Assembly: GCA_021234155.1 (NCBI GenBank)
Contig: JAJEKV010000097.1
Coordinates: forward strand, 1,612,001 to 1,676,000
Length of the DNA stretch: 64,000 nucleotides
Reading direction: 5' to 3'
Source of the DNA: Isoetes taiwanensis
Lineage: Eukaryota > Streptophyta > Lycopodiopsida > Isoetales > Isoetaceae
Below are positions 14,150-24,002 of the stretch, piece by piece. A program made the position numbers and the translations under genes. Under the pieces are notes generated by a model. That model searched no databases and was not told the origin of the DNA. It saw only the letters and a list, made by a program, of their open reading frames with translations. How positions within the stretch are numbered: the stretch's first letter is position 1; each line of letters begins with the position of its first letter.

Positions 14150-15230
14150 CCTTTTGGCACAAGGTTCTTCGAAAGCCGACCCGACCTACGGGAACATCAC
14201 TAATGAGCGATGGGAACAATACTTGCAAAGAAACTCTATGATCCTCAAGGGACACGAGCACTCATACCCCACGTATGGTCCCATTAGAAAATCACCAGGG
14301 ATGATGTTACCCGAAGTGCAGCGTTTGGCCAATGGGAAATGGCAACGACTGGATGGTATGCGGCGAGAGTTGCTCAAGTGGGCGGGGGAGCCTATGGTAC
14401 CGGTCCCCAACCACTATGTTCAACGAGCCTTTGCGGGAAGGATTCCCAAAGAAGTGGACCACAAGCGAGTTGTCCCCATTTACAAGGCAAGAGATCCACA
14501 TAGTCCATCCAATTACCGCACAATCATGGTCGGTTCGGTGTTTGCCAAAGCTAGTCGGCATTATTGAGCAACAATGACCAGGTGGGCGTAAAAACAGTGT
14601 CGCGAGCTCTCAAGCGGTTCGACCCGGCATTCAACCATTGATCATATCTTCACATTGAGGACTTTGGTTGAGGATAGCGTAAACCGTCGGTAGGACTGTA
14701 TTGTTGCTTTGTTGACTTTATGCGAAGGCTTTTGACACGCGATGCCTCGGGAAGTTATGGGAAAGATTGCGGCAACTGGAGGTTCCTGTGGATATGCAAA
14801 ATGCAGTATACAGGTTGTACGAGAGTTGTTCAGGTCGGAATCGGATGACGGGACAACCATTCACTAGCGATATTGGGGTCCACCGGGATGTCCTCTTTCC
14901 CCAACATTGTTTGGTTCGTACATTTACCGGTTGGAACACCGGCTCATGGACAATGAGGGTGGCGGGACCCAACTTTTGCATCAGGTCATCAGGCAACTCA
15001 TCTATGCAGATGATGTTGACCTCTTAGCTCACACTCTAGAGGATATGCAGTCTCACCTAGATGCTCTGGATACATTACCGCCAAAGCCACAGACATGAAC
15101 GTCAATGCGGCCCGCGACTAAGGTGGTCCTCATCTCATCCTCAGCGCCATCCAAGGCCCCTTCATTCACTTTTCGAGGGCAACAAGTGGAGGTGACACCC
15201 ACTTATAAGTATCCGGGAGTGGAGTTTCCT
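14150..15230 (+). pseudogene. Family A LINE reverse transcriptase, broken
   Basis: Across frames the plus strand reads a block resembling GFPK-SWTTS-VVPIYKA, then SNYRTIMVGSVFAK, then HIFTLRTLVE (about 14645-14680), then CFVDFMR with the AKAFD part shifted, then GCPLSPTLFGSYI (about 14890-14925), and then LIYADDVDLLA (about 15000-15030). The YADD motif is the catalytic centre of LINE reverse transcriptases. The motif order and spacing are right for the family. At least four frameshifts are present. The downstream KTKVVLISS and YKYPGVEF blocks are also typical of LINE polymerases. Confidence 0.75.
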
Positions 15231-16344
15231 TCTACACTATCTTTGGGACACTTCCATAAGATTGCGTGTAGCAGCAAAATAGGCCGAAAGCACTTTATGC
15301 AATGCGGAACAATAACCACAGGCGAATTGTATGATTGGGGACATCCGGGCACATCCGTTCAGGGTATTGGTAGAGCCCGTTCTTTTTATGCGGGGGTTGA
15401 AGTCTGGGGCCCAGTGGTGTCCCTTGCTGGAGCGACTTAGAATAGGTACAAAAGGCCTTCTTAGCACGGGCACTCGGGTGAAATCCACGGTCCCATATCA
15501 AATTTTGTTGCAGGGAGCGGGTTTCCGCCACTTCAAATGCGGCCTTGATAGACACATCGTCTATTTCCGGAAGGTGGTAAAGATGGATGATGATCGTCTC
15601 ACCGCACTTGGCTTATCTCAAAAGGCAATGGGACTACAACGACTCAAGAATTGTTGGAAGGATAAAAGAGTGCAAAGGCTAACTAGATGGAATGTCCAGA
15701 GCACATGTGCATCCGGTAGAAACAGAGGCAGATCGCAACAGCCTGAGATGTTACCTTGATGCTTGTTTCTCCAGCAAGCTTTGGGATTCCAGGGCCTTGG
15801 AGCAAGTCAAAATAGCACATTACAAGCAGCACATAAATCCCACATTAGAACGAGGGCCCACGGCGCTACCTATGTTCACATCCGCCCATGAAAAGCGCAG
15901 CATATAAGCCTCCATCCCCGAGTGCCCACCATCTCCGGATTGAGGCAATCGATGGATTGGGGAGCCACGTCGGAGATAGGGTTTGTCGATCTTTGACGGG
16001 AGAGTCATTGAGGATGAGGTCACACTTTCCAGAGCTGCCCGCATATGATCGGTCCGGACACGCTTATGCTTTCCGGTTGATTAGACCTAATGAGCCGCTA
16101 CACATGATACTAGGTACGACTTCGGTGCACTCACTCGGATCATACATTCAGGAAGTACTGAACTTGAGGGCTCAGATATGCCCCCAGTCAACCATTTAGT
16201 CGTTGTCGGCGCCTCTTGTTAACGCCCAGGTTTTCCCTCGAAAACCCTTCGAAGGGGGTTTTAATCCCGCAAGAATGTGTGACTCTTTGGCTTTTGTATT
16301 GGGTCCCATAGGTCGATTGGTCTCCGTGGACGATAAAAACAATT

Positions 16345-16366
16345 CTATTCTATTCTATTCTATTTT
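16345..16366 (+). repeat. ATTCT tandem tail of a LINE
   Basis: Four to five ATTCT units follow GGACGATAAAAACA directly. The position marks the 3' end of the family A copy and its orientation. Confidence 0.85.
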
Positions 16367-16384
16367 TTAATGCTCAAATGTTCG

Positions 16385-16861
16385 TTCATTTCATTTTGTC
16401 AATCTCATTTAGGTAAAGATTTTATCGCTGCTGCCCACATCGTGCATACTTAGGGATATTATTGAAGCAGGTTGTAAAGAGACCATTCTACTCCATAATG
16501 GTTGGACGAGAGTACTGATAGATCTTTGGAGCATCTCATTGTTTACGTTTGTTATTTAATAGAGAAAGGCAAGGGCATACCATAAATATGTTTTTCGAAA
16601 TTACTTGGAATCAAAGATGGTACATCTAATACCCTTTATTGTTTTTTGTTTGAATGAGTTGGGGCTGCCTATGTCAAGACTAGTTGGCATTGCAACTAAT
16701 GGTTGTTCGGCAATGGTTAAGTCACGAAATGGTCTTGTAACACAACTCCAAAGAGATGTGCCACATTTAGTAGGTGTGCATTGTATTGCTCATTGAGAAG
16801 CACTTGCAGTCATTCAATTGAAGGGTGATATTTGTGAAAGCTGTTCAAGATGAATGGCATT
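16385..16861 (+). pseudogene. hAT-like (DUF4371/ZNF862-type) transposase fragment
   Basis: The 16605-16796 stretch encodes LGLPMSRLVGIATNGCSAMV, then RNGLVTQLQRDVPHLVG, then HCIAH. Upstream, in other frames, SLEHLIVYV and IKDGT can be read. This run is typical of the catalytic region of hAT-related transposase-like proteins of the DUF4371/ZNF862 kind, with the GxATDGCSAM and HCxAHR blocks. The Asp of the first block is Asn here (ATNG), and a stop replaces the Arg after HCIAH. The remnant breaks off close to the Ty3/gypsy element that follows. Confidence 0.7.
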
Positions 16862-16933
16862 TTTTCCCTTGCCGTTCATTTGCATGGCCAAAAAAAATAC
16901 GTCCATTCTTTGACGGGCCAAAGGCCTCTACCA

Positions 16934-17440
16934 TGAACTTACGCAAAAACAAGCAAAATACATGAAAAATACGAAAGAAATATGCATAAAATACGCAAGA
17001 AATATGCCAAAATGACAAAGACTCTGATATACAATGGAGAAACAAGAATACAATGCCCTGAAGACAAGGAGGAACACAAGACAGATGTCTAGACGACTCA
17101 AGACTGGCGTTGAACCGGAATATCCATGCTAGCGTCAAAGGCCCCTTTATATACTGGAAAAGGGGCCTCTTTTCTGCAAGAATGCATATGGGATATATGC
17201 GCCAAGTTTTGGAATGTTCCAGAACCTCTTAGGTCTTCTCAATATGTATGAAGGAAGATGTAAAGCAATCTTTTTATCAAGTCTTGGTAGTGAACTTTGG
17301 TAAAGGTGCTTGACTCGTAACTAGAAGGTTGTGAGTTCAAACCTTATATTGTGCAACTACCTTTTTGCATCCGCGTGATGACCATCTTTTGTACATATGT
17401 ATAATGCTCATATGATATGAATACCCGTATAGTCGTCACA
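16934..17440 (-). repeat. 3' LTR of the Ty3/gypsy element
   Basis: This repeat aligns along its length with 20472-20938. Shared blocks include ACGCAAAAACAA, GCAAGAAATATGCCA, the TATATACTGGAAAAGGGGCC stretch and TGTGATGACCATCTTTTGTA-like sequence near the end. The two LTRs differ by many substitutions and small indels, so the insertion is not recent. Confidence 0.85.
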
Positions 17441-17502
17441 CCATCACCCTCCTATAGTAGCGATGAGTCCTTGGAGCTAGAGCCGGAGTACTCAAACTGG
17501 AT

Positions 17503-18905
17503 TTATCTAAAACTTCTCCACTCTTCTAAAGAATTAACTATAGCTAACAACTTCTTGTCATAAGTGGGATAGTTGATTTCGGCAGCCTGGAACTTTTGCA
17601 AGTAAGATTGGATGTAGCTCATGATCATCCCCCTCCTGTGATAGGATACTGCCAAAGGACAATATAGGGTCACAAAGGGTCTGCATGAACAAGAACTGGC
17701 GCCATCGTAAAAGCATACTTCAGAGTAATGAAGGCAGTTTCTGCTTCGACACTCCATTCAAATGGCACATCCTTTGCCGTGAGGTGTGTCAAAGGAAGGG
17801 CAATCTTCGAATAATCCCAAATAAAATACCAATAGAAATTGGCAAATCCAAGAAAACACATAACATCTTGGATGGAAGAAGGTATTTGCCACTCCAAAAT
17901 AGTGCTGACCTTTTCGTGATCCGTAGAGACTCCATGAGGGGTGATATGATAGCCAAGAAACCCCACGGTATCCTGATCGGACTGACACTTTTCGAGTGTG
18001 GCATATAATCCATGTTCACGAAGCTTCTGGAGAACCTGTCGAACATGCCTCTCATGCTCTTCAAGAGTCTTAGAATAAATAAGAATATCATCCAAGTAGA
18101 TGATAAGAAAGATGTCTAAGAACTCCCAGAAGACATCGTTGGCCATATGCTGGAATACCGCTGAGGCATTGTTAAGTCCAAAAGGCATAACTGTGTACTT
18201 GAAATAGCCATAACGAGTACAAAATATTGTCTTCCACTCATCAACCTCTTGAATTTGGATGAGATTGTAGGCACCCCGAAGATCAATCTTTGTAACATAG
18301 TGCGCAATCTGAAACCGCTCCAACAACTCTGGAATTAGCGGATAGCAATTCGGCACTGTAATCTTGTTGAGGCCATGATAATCAACGACGAGGCAAAGAG
18401 AATCGTCCTTCTTTTTGACAAAGAATATGGGTGCTCCAGCAGGGGATTGAGAATGTCGAATGAAGCCCGTAGCTAGATTATCCTCAATATAATCTCGCAA
18501 AACCTTCAACTCAGCAGGAGATAGATCATATATTGGACCAACCATATGGTGGCATTGTGTCGGGTCGTAAATCAATAGCACAATCCTATGGACGATGCGC
18601 TGGGAGCTTAATGGTCTTGACTTTGTCAAAAACATTAAAGAAATTGCCATATTTGTCTGGAAGCATTGGAGCAGTATTCGCCAGTGCAGAGCTAGCCAGC
18701 GGATGAACCTGGATTGCAAATACTGAACTCGGATATTGCCTTCCAGATTTAAGAAACTCCTGTAGAGAAATCTTTGAGATACGGAATGGAGGGCGTGAAG
18801 CAGGAGTAGGAGCAGGAGCAGGAACAAGAGCAAGAATTGAAACAGGAACTGGAGCAAGGACTGGAGCTTGGACATGATCTCGAATATGGGTAGAATCTGG
18901 GGCAT
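17503..18905 (-). pseudogene. Ty3/gypsy reverse transcriptase and partial RNase H
   Basis: A 411-codon open frame at 17670-18905 holds almost the whole reverse transcriptase. Blocks in order are FIRHSQSPAGAPIFFVKKKD, VDYHGLNKIT, TKIDLRGAYNLI, MPFGLNNASAVFQ, YLDDILIYSK and VGFLGYHIT. YLDD is the catalytic motif. After a stop at 17670 another frame (17503-17757) continues into RNase H, with INYPTYDKKLLAIV and EEWR, and then breaks at the deletion next to the left LTR. Several usually conserved positions are changed, for example DYHGLN for DYRGLN and SAVFQ for PATFQ. The N-terminal 60 residues include a low-complexity proline/alanine/leucine run, probably a frame-shifted linker. Confidence 0.85.
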
Positions 18906-19049
18906 GAACTAGAGCAAAGACAAGAGCCAAATCAGGACATAGAGCAGAATCAGGAACTGAAACATCAGCAAGAACGGAATCAGGATCCTACGATATTGCA
19001 TGGACAGAAGTAGATGTTGGTGCAGAGACCTGAACTGCATATGAACTGG

Positions 19050-19380
19050 GACTAAAGCTAGAACCAGCAAACCAAAAAGATCTAGTATGCCAATCAATCT
19101 GAGGGTTATGTAGCTCGATCCAAGGCAGGTCCAAGACTACTAGCACATGTGGACTAGTGATGAGATTGAAGGAAATACTGCAAGGAGCTCTCTCGAACAA
19201 AATCCGAAGAGGTGCAGTACAATCTGTGGCTGCGCCTGAGGAGATCTTACGTCCATCAGTCACATCAACAGAACTTGGATGCTCAACCTTGCTTCTAGGG
19301 ATGGCGTGCTTAGTAGCAAATGCAGTATCTATAAAGCAAGCATTTGCACCACTATCAAGTTGTGCGCCAATGCTTCCAAT
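19050..19380 (-). pseudogene. Ty3/gypsy aspartic protease domain, broken
   Basis: On the minus strand a frame reads a DSGA motif at about 19345-19356, followed by a short stretch ending in VEHPSSVDVTDG, then HVLVVLDLPWIELHNPQIDW at about 19085-19145. DSGA is the active site of retroelement proteases, and the LDLPWIELHNPQIDW block is typical of the region leading into the polymerase in Ty3/gypsy elements. Stops and a frameshift near 19265 separate the two parts. The domain lies between gag and reverse transcriptase, as expected. Confidence 0.7.
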
Positions 19381-19559
19381 CTTTCAACTTCTGATTCCAA
19401 TGATATAGAGACAAAAAATTCCCTACTGACCTTGTCAGAAAGAATAAACCCTTCACTACACGTGGAGGGAGTCTGAGGGATAGTGGCCAGTCATCGAGAG
19501 ACTCCAACTACTCGGATCAACCCCTGGAGTTTTCAGATTGATTTGGGTGTTTTATGGGA

Positions 19560-20383
19560 CAATTGTGAAGCGATATGGCCATCCCCACCACAATAGAGGC
19601 AGAGGTTAGCCTCTCTTCGACGCTGCTTCTCGGCCGCAGACAAGGGCCCTCGAACCACAGGATCAATCTGCATAGGTACCGGGCCATCTGATGTTGGCAG
19701 TGCAGATGTTGTTGTGACTATTGGAGCTCGTGAAATTAGGAAAACTGACTGATTTCGTCTTTCTTGCCTATGCTAAAAAACGACGGTTATCACAACGAAC
19801 TGCAAATCTAATAGCTTCATCTAGAGTTTTGGAATCCTCTATGATCAACATCATATCCTTCACATCATCGTGAAGCCCTCTTCGAAAATAATCTTGAAGG
19901 GCTACATCATCTCAGGCCATATCTATGGCAATTTGCCAAAACTCAGAGGCGGAAACTGAAGGCGGACGAGAACTTTGTCTGAGGTTGCCAAGCTTGGTAA
20001 CTGTTGTGCGCTGTCAATCGGTATCTCCAAAACACGCCTTCAGTTCAGCAATAAATGCGGCAAAATTCGGTAACTCTCCCTCTCTAACAAGGAGGCAAAC
20101 CAACTCAAAGCTGGCCCAGAAAGTAAGGAGCTAACTAGCCCAACTTGTTCACGATCCCGTGGGATACCTGTGAGAATGGAGCTGAATAACCAGCCGAAGT
20201 TGATTCAAAAAACCACGAAGCTTGGATCTAGTACATCAAATTTATCTGGCAAGCTAATCTTAGGTCTGATGGTCTCCTCCCAGATGCAACCCATTCCCTG
20301 AGCTCTTTATTGTCCAACTGCAACTGTTGACATACTTGAGCAAGCTGCTGAACTTGTTGTAATAAGGTCGAAACCTTCTCCAT
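19560..20383 (-). pseudogene. Ty3/gypsy gag remnant with defective zinc knuckle
   Basis: The likely start is the ATG at 20383, which opens MEKVSTLLQQVQQLAQ, a glutamine-rich coiled segment common at gag starts. The frame breaks at 20228 and continues in other frames. At about 19565-19601 the minus strand reads CLYCGGDGHIASQL. The CCHC knuckle of retroelement gags needs a fourth ligand Cys where this copy has Leu. The start lies about 90 bases inside the right LTR, which fits a gag start in this orientation. Confidence 0.65.
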
Positions 20384-20471
20384 GGAGATGAATTCGCCAA
20401 ATATGAGCGAACAAAAATGCTTAAGATCAGAGCAGGCAAGAACCGGTAACAGATTTCGGTTCAAACTGTCA

Positions 20472-20938
20472 TGAATCTACGCAAAAACAAGAGAAATACG
20501 TGGAAAATATGGAAGAAATATGCAAGAAATATGCCAGAATGGCAAAGAATCTGGCATATAATGGAGAATCTAATGGCCCGAAGGCAAGCATGAACATAAG
20601 ACAAATGCTCAAGACTGGTGTTGAACCGCAATATCCATGCTAGCATCGAAGGCCCTTTTATATACTGGAAAAGGGGCCTCTTTTCTGCACAAATACATAT
20701 GGGATATATGCGCCAAGTTTTGGAATGTTCCAGAACCTCCTGGACGTTAGCGTATATGAAGGAAGAGCAAAGTAATTTCTTCAACAAATCTTGGTAGTGA
20801 ACTTTGGCAAAGGTGCTTGATTTGCAATTAAAATGTTGCGAGTTCAAGCCTTGTGCAACTACCTTTTTGTATCCGTGTGATGACCATCTTTTGTACGTAT
20901 AATGCTCGTATTATATGAATACACGTATGGTCGTCACA
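20472..20938 (-). repeat. 5' LTR of the Ty3/gypsy element
   Basis: Partner of the repeat at 16934-17440. In this orientation it lies upstream of gag. It begins TGAATCTACGC on the plus strand and ends near GTCGTCACA. Confidence 0.85.
20653..20664 (-). promoter_or_regulatory. TATA-like box in the 5' LTR
   Basis: The minus strand reads TATATAAAAGGG inside the LTR, upstream of gag. The other LTR has the same element at about 17143-17154. This is where an LTR promoter is expected; activity is inferred only. Confidence 0.5.
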
Positions 20939-20955
20939 ACCTCTTGAATGGCATT

Positions 20956-21325
20956 GCAATGTTCAAATTTAAGGCTTGTTGTATCTTGGGTTATATATGT
21001 CTAGTTCGTTCTATACATGCATTTATGATTCTATCAACTAAATTTCAGTAACAAAAACTTTGTCTTCTTTCTCTATAGGAACGAGGGTAGGCAGAGATGG
21101 AGTTAACGGAAAAGGAAAGAAGGTAGACTCTGACATTCAAAGCAATGTGCTCATTTGCCTTGTCGTGTTCCATCTCAGTTTCCCCTGGCTGAAAGAGGAT
21201 TGTACGAGTATGATAGATGCATCTACTTCCATTCTTACTTCATAACATTACTACTAAATTTCATGTAGGAAGAGGGATGCAACATTTCCTTTATATGTTT
21301 ATCTCATATCTACTGTCCTTACTTC
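20956..21325. other. No gene seen
   Basis: Flank of the Ty3/gypsy element. A 61-codon open stretch at 21060-21245 has no recognisable domain. Confidence 0.5.
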
Positions 21326-21425
21326 ACATGTCATATGCAAAATAAGGCGTCCATAGACTAAATGATCTCTAGTGGACGTTAAAAATGCCCCTCCTCCTCC
21401 TCCTCCTCCTCCTCCTCTTCAACTC
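21326..21425 (+). mobile_element. Family A LINE 3' end with CTC-type tail
   Basis: The sequence GGCGTCCATAGACTAAATGA, then TCTCTAGTGGACGTTAAAAATG, follows the family A 3' end (compare 16308-16345). It is followed directly by eight or more CTC/TCC units at about 21390-21420. No coding part is attached. Confidence 0.55.
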
Positions 21426-22103
21426 CTCCTCACTCGTGTAAGGAGAGAAGGGCCCAAGCATTTAAATTTTAATCAGATGGTGTAGAATAGAATAATAGAA
21501 CAATGTAATTCTTGACATTCAAAGTACTGGCTATCAAAGAAAGAACCAATTTTCCACTTCATCCCCTCTTGACAACCAGCATTTTTACTTTAAAACACTA
21601 CCAGCATAATTCTACTATACCAATTGTTTTTTTTTTTTTTTGGGAGGAGGCTAAAGTTTTGGAAACTCCTCCCTAATGCATACTGGTATGGTTAGATATT
21701 CTTGGAATTTATATTAGAATTACAATTAAGAGCTTCAGAACATTGCCTATATGACATTTCAAAGTAGTGGTGCAATTGAGAGTTTAATTGTTTCCTTTGT
21801 GCATGGATATGAATGGGATCTACTTTTTACAGCAATGGTCAGTGTTTTCAAGGATGTTAGTAAAGTCTCCATAAGGCGGCATACCTAGATGAGGCTGCTG
21901 CTAATGCATACTATGAATTGCTTGTGCTTTCCTAATTGGGTTTAATTGATACAACATGTGTTTGCTTGTTTATTGCATATGATATCTGGATGACTACGGG
22001 GGCAAAAATGGATAGTATAGTCCTGGATAAAGTAACGTCCATTGGGACATGATTCTTGTGGAACAGGAATATCCTTGCAAATGTACGATTATAAACTTAT
22101 GTT
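21426..22103. other. No gene seen
   Basis: AT-rich spacer with a T run at 21627-21642. No coding pattern or repeat family recognised. Confidence 0.5.
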
Positions 22104-22216
22104 AGGGGTAATGTTCGGGTGTAGGCCATTACGCGGGGTAAGGCCACCTGGCGAGCCCGTTAGGGCGAGCCAGTGGCCGCACCCTGCGTAATGGCCTACA
22201 CCCGAACATTCCCCCT
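22104..22216. repeat. Foldback of 113 bases
   Basis: The left arm (22104-22152, with AATGTTCGGGTGTAGGCCAT) is the near-perfect reverse complement of the right arm (22169-22216). Only a few mismatches and a one-base bulge separate the 45-odd-base arms. The loop holds GAGCCCGTTAGGGC. It lies directly against the left inverted repeat of the next element, whose end has a similar sequence. Confidence 0.85.
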
Positions 22217-23831
22217 CGAAATGTTAGGAGTAGGCCACATTTCGCACGTGTGGCCACATTTCTGACATTTTGGACAGTCTTCACATTTCCGGCTATGGCG
22301 AGGTCGGCTATGGCGGTCCGTTAGGCGCCTGGCTTCCTTGTCCATTTTTTTGCTTGCTCCAGTCGTCTTCTATGTGTTGCGGAGTGTCTGGCGTTGATTT
22401 TGGCGCTGGCGCCTCGATTTTGAAGCATTTTCAGTGGCGCCTGCATCTTTGGTGTTTATTCAGCATTTTCTGACGGCATTTTCACAGGTTTAGCATGGTT
22501 TCTTTTAATTTTGATGATTATCTTTCGATTTTGGCATGATTTTTCTGAAATGCATGCGTCCTAACATGTTTTTCTTGCAGATTTCGTCGGCTGGAGGTAC
22601 ATGCAACAGTGGAGCATCATTTCTTGCGAAAGATCTTGATATCTTGGCGAAATCTTCAGGTAAAATGACGAGTTCCTGTTATTTTTGCATGTTTGTACGA
22701 AAATATGACCGATCCGTGTGCTTTTTTTGCAGTTGTCTCGGCTGGAGTAACATGCAAGCCTATCCCGACCTTTCTTTCTTGCTTCTGTGCTTTCTTGCAA
22801 GCCTATCCCGACCTTTCTTATGCAGATCAATTTACTGATTCTTTCTTTAGTCGTGGATCCCCTTTTCCTCTTATGAATCCCTGCCTGCGGCTCCATGTGG
22901 TCTGTAAAGCTCAGACCTTGGCTTTCCATAGCCATTCTATGTGGAGCGATGCTTCATCCAGAAACAAGCTGAAAAATCAGATCCGGTACTTGTGATGGAA
23001 AACAGAGCAGAATGTTCACGATTTTTCAGTTGAAGAGGCTGATTGCCGAGATCCGAGGGCAACTTACAAATGCGTTCGAAATTGAAAGAGGACAAAGAGG
23101 ATCGCCAAGTGCCGCTGCAGCATTACAACGGTAAGCCTTCTTTGGACAGAGTATTTTTGATCTCAAGGTTTTCAAGTTGCCTGCTTACATGTCGCAGGTG
23201 CACTGCCCATATTGTGGGAGCTTTTTGTGGAAAGGGGTCATGATAATCCTCTGTGCATTGTCACGCCAGATTTCAGTGAAAATGAGCAATATAAAGCTCC
23301 CCCAATTGAAGATGACCCATTTGAAAGTATTGGATTTATCACAGCATTTAGTACATGGTCTCTGGAATTGGCTCCTTTCTTTACTACCATCTGTTCTACC
23401 TTTTCTGGTCACCTGGCAGAACTAGAAAGGGTGCTTACAGAATTTATGCCTGCAGGAGGTTTTGGAAATAGTGGTCCAGGGGTTGGAGCAGGACCTAATA
23501 ATCTCTGGGAGTGTCAGCCTTGTAGATATGTTAAGAGCTTATGCTTTTGAATGGAACTTTTGTAATGAATTGCAGATTGCTTTAAGCACTGCAAATTTTG
23601 AATGGAAACTGATATAAAATTTTGGTGTATTCGTTAGGTGAATTGTATTGTGAAGTTGAATTTAAATGTATTATGAATTATAATATATAGCTGGCACAAG
23701 CACTGCCAGATGGCACTAGCTAGGACAGCTGGCACTAGCACCCTGCCAGGTACGACATGAAAGTCATAGGAAAATTATAGGATGTAAGAATGATGATAAT
23801 AAGGAGAAATGTGGCCTACCCTAACATTTCG
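22217..23831. mobile_element. Candidate 1.6-kb DNA element with 26-bp terminal inverted repeats
   Basis: The left end (22217-22243) starts CGAAATGTTAGGAGTAGGCC, and the right end (23806-23831) is its reverse complement with one base missing. No transposase was recognised inside, so it would be non-autonomous. I could not find a clear target-site duplication. Subterminal sequence at 23690-23755 holds direct TGGCACTAGC repeats. The interior contains stretches bounded by plausible GT and AG splice sites and an open stretch at 23212-23550. Confidence 0.55.
23195..23550 (+). CDS. Unrecognised open stretch inside the TIR element
   Basis: About 112 codons are open from 23212, and the frame may begin at a splice acceptor (TCGCAG, ending near 23197). 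The protein has a balanced composition, an acidic stretch with APPIEDDPFESI, and a glycine-rich end (GGFGNSGPGVGAGP). A GCAG before the glycine-rich part could be another acceptor. I do not recognise the family. It could be an exon of a gene captured by the surrounding element or of a host gene, or it may be chance. No start codon context or full gene model is supported. Confidence 0.25.
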
Positions 23832-24002
23832 GATTGTATATTTGTCAAGAAAGTTTGAGATCATCAATACCATTGTCAATTATAGATATTGTTGAAAAAA
23901 TTGGATGGACACGTATAGATCTTAAGTTTGTATTAGAATTTTATTCAAACTTGAGCTTATACAGAAAATCATCACATGGAACAAAAAAATGAGAATAGAA
24001 TA

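Larger units (their letters stand above)
11130..16366 (+). mobile_element. Family A LINE, long decayed copy with pentanucleotide tail
   Basis: This is the most complete copy of the family in the window, about 5.2 kb. In order it shows an ORF1-like proline- and arginine-rich part (about 11270-12900, beginning with MKKEARAKA, shared with the copy at 43 kb), an APE-type endonuclease (about 12940-13740), a reverse transcriptase (about 14150-15230), and a 3' untranslated end (about 16200-16345). A C-terminal region, including PYQILLQ and DRHIVYFRK, lies between the reverse transcriptase and the 3' end. It ends in GGACGATAAAAAC followed by an ATTCT tandem repeat. Every domain is broken by stops and indels. 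Families with this layout move by target-primed reverse transcription. I did not assign a clade; a tail made of a short tandem repeat is known for RTE-like and related groups. Confidence 0.8.
16934..20938 (-). mobile_element. Ty3/gypsy LTR retrotransposon, minus strand, integrase part deleted
   Basis: Two similar terminal repeats flank gag, protease and reverse-transcriptase remnants on the minus strand. Each repeat runs from TGAA to about CACA, at 16934-17440 and 20472-20938. The RNase H part stops at about 17505, and within 70 bases the left LTR begins, so the rest of RNase H, the integrase and any chromodomain are missing. The reverse transcriptase has the DLRGAYNLI and YLDDILIYS blocks. 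As known from chromovirus studies, this pattern is closer to fungal, vertebrate and moss-type chromoviruses than to the common seed-plant ones. I see no clean 5-bp target-site duplication and no obvious initiator-tRNA primer site. The element cannot move on its own. Confidence 0.85.

Noticed and set aside
17280-17360. tRNA-like B box GAGTTCAAACC with upstream TGGTAAAGG
   Set aside because: It lies within an LTR and recurs in the partner LTR at about 20840; the sequence does not fold as a tRNA.
22561-22935. 124-codon open stretch on the minus strand in the TIR element
   Set aside because: Lysine- and serine-rich without a domain. The plus strand has better exon-like borders here.
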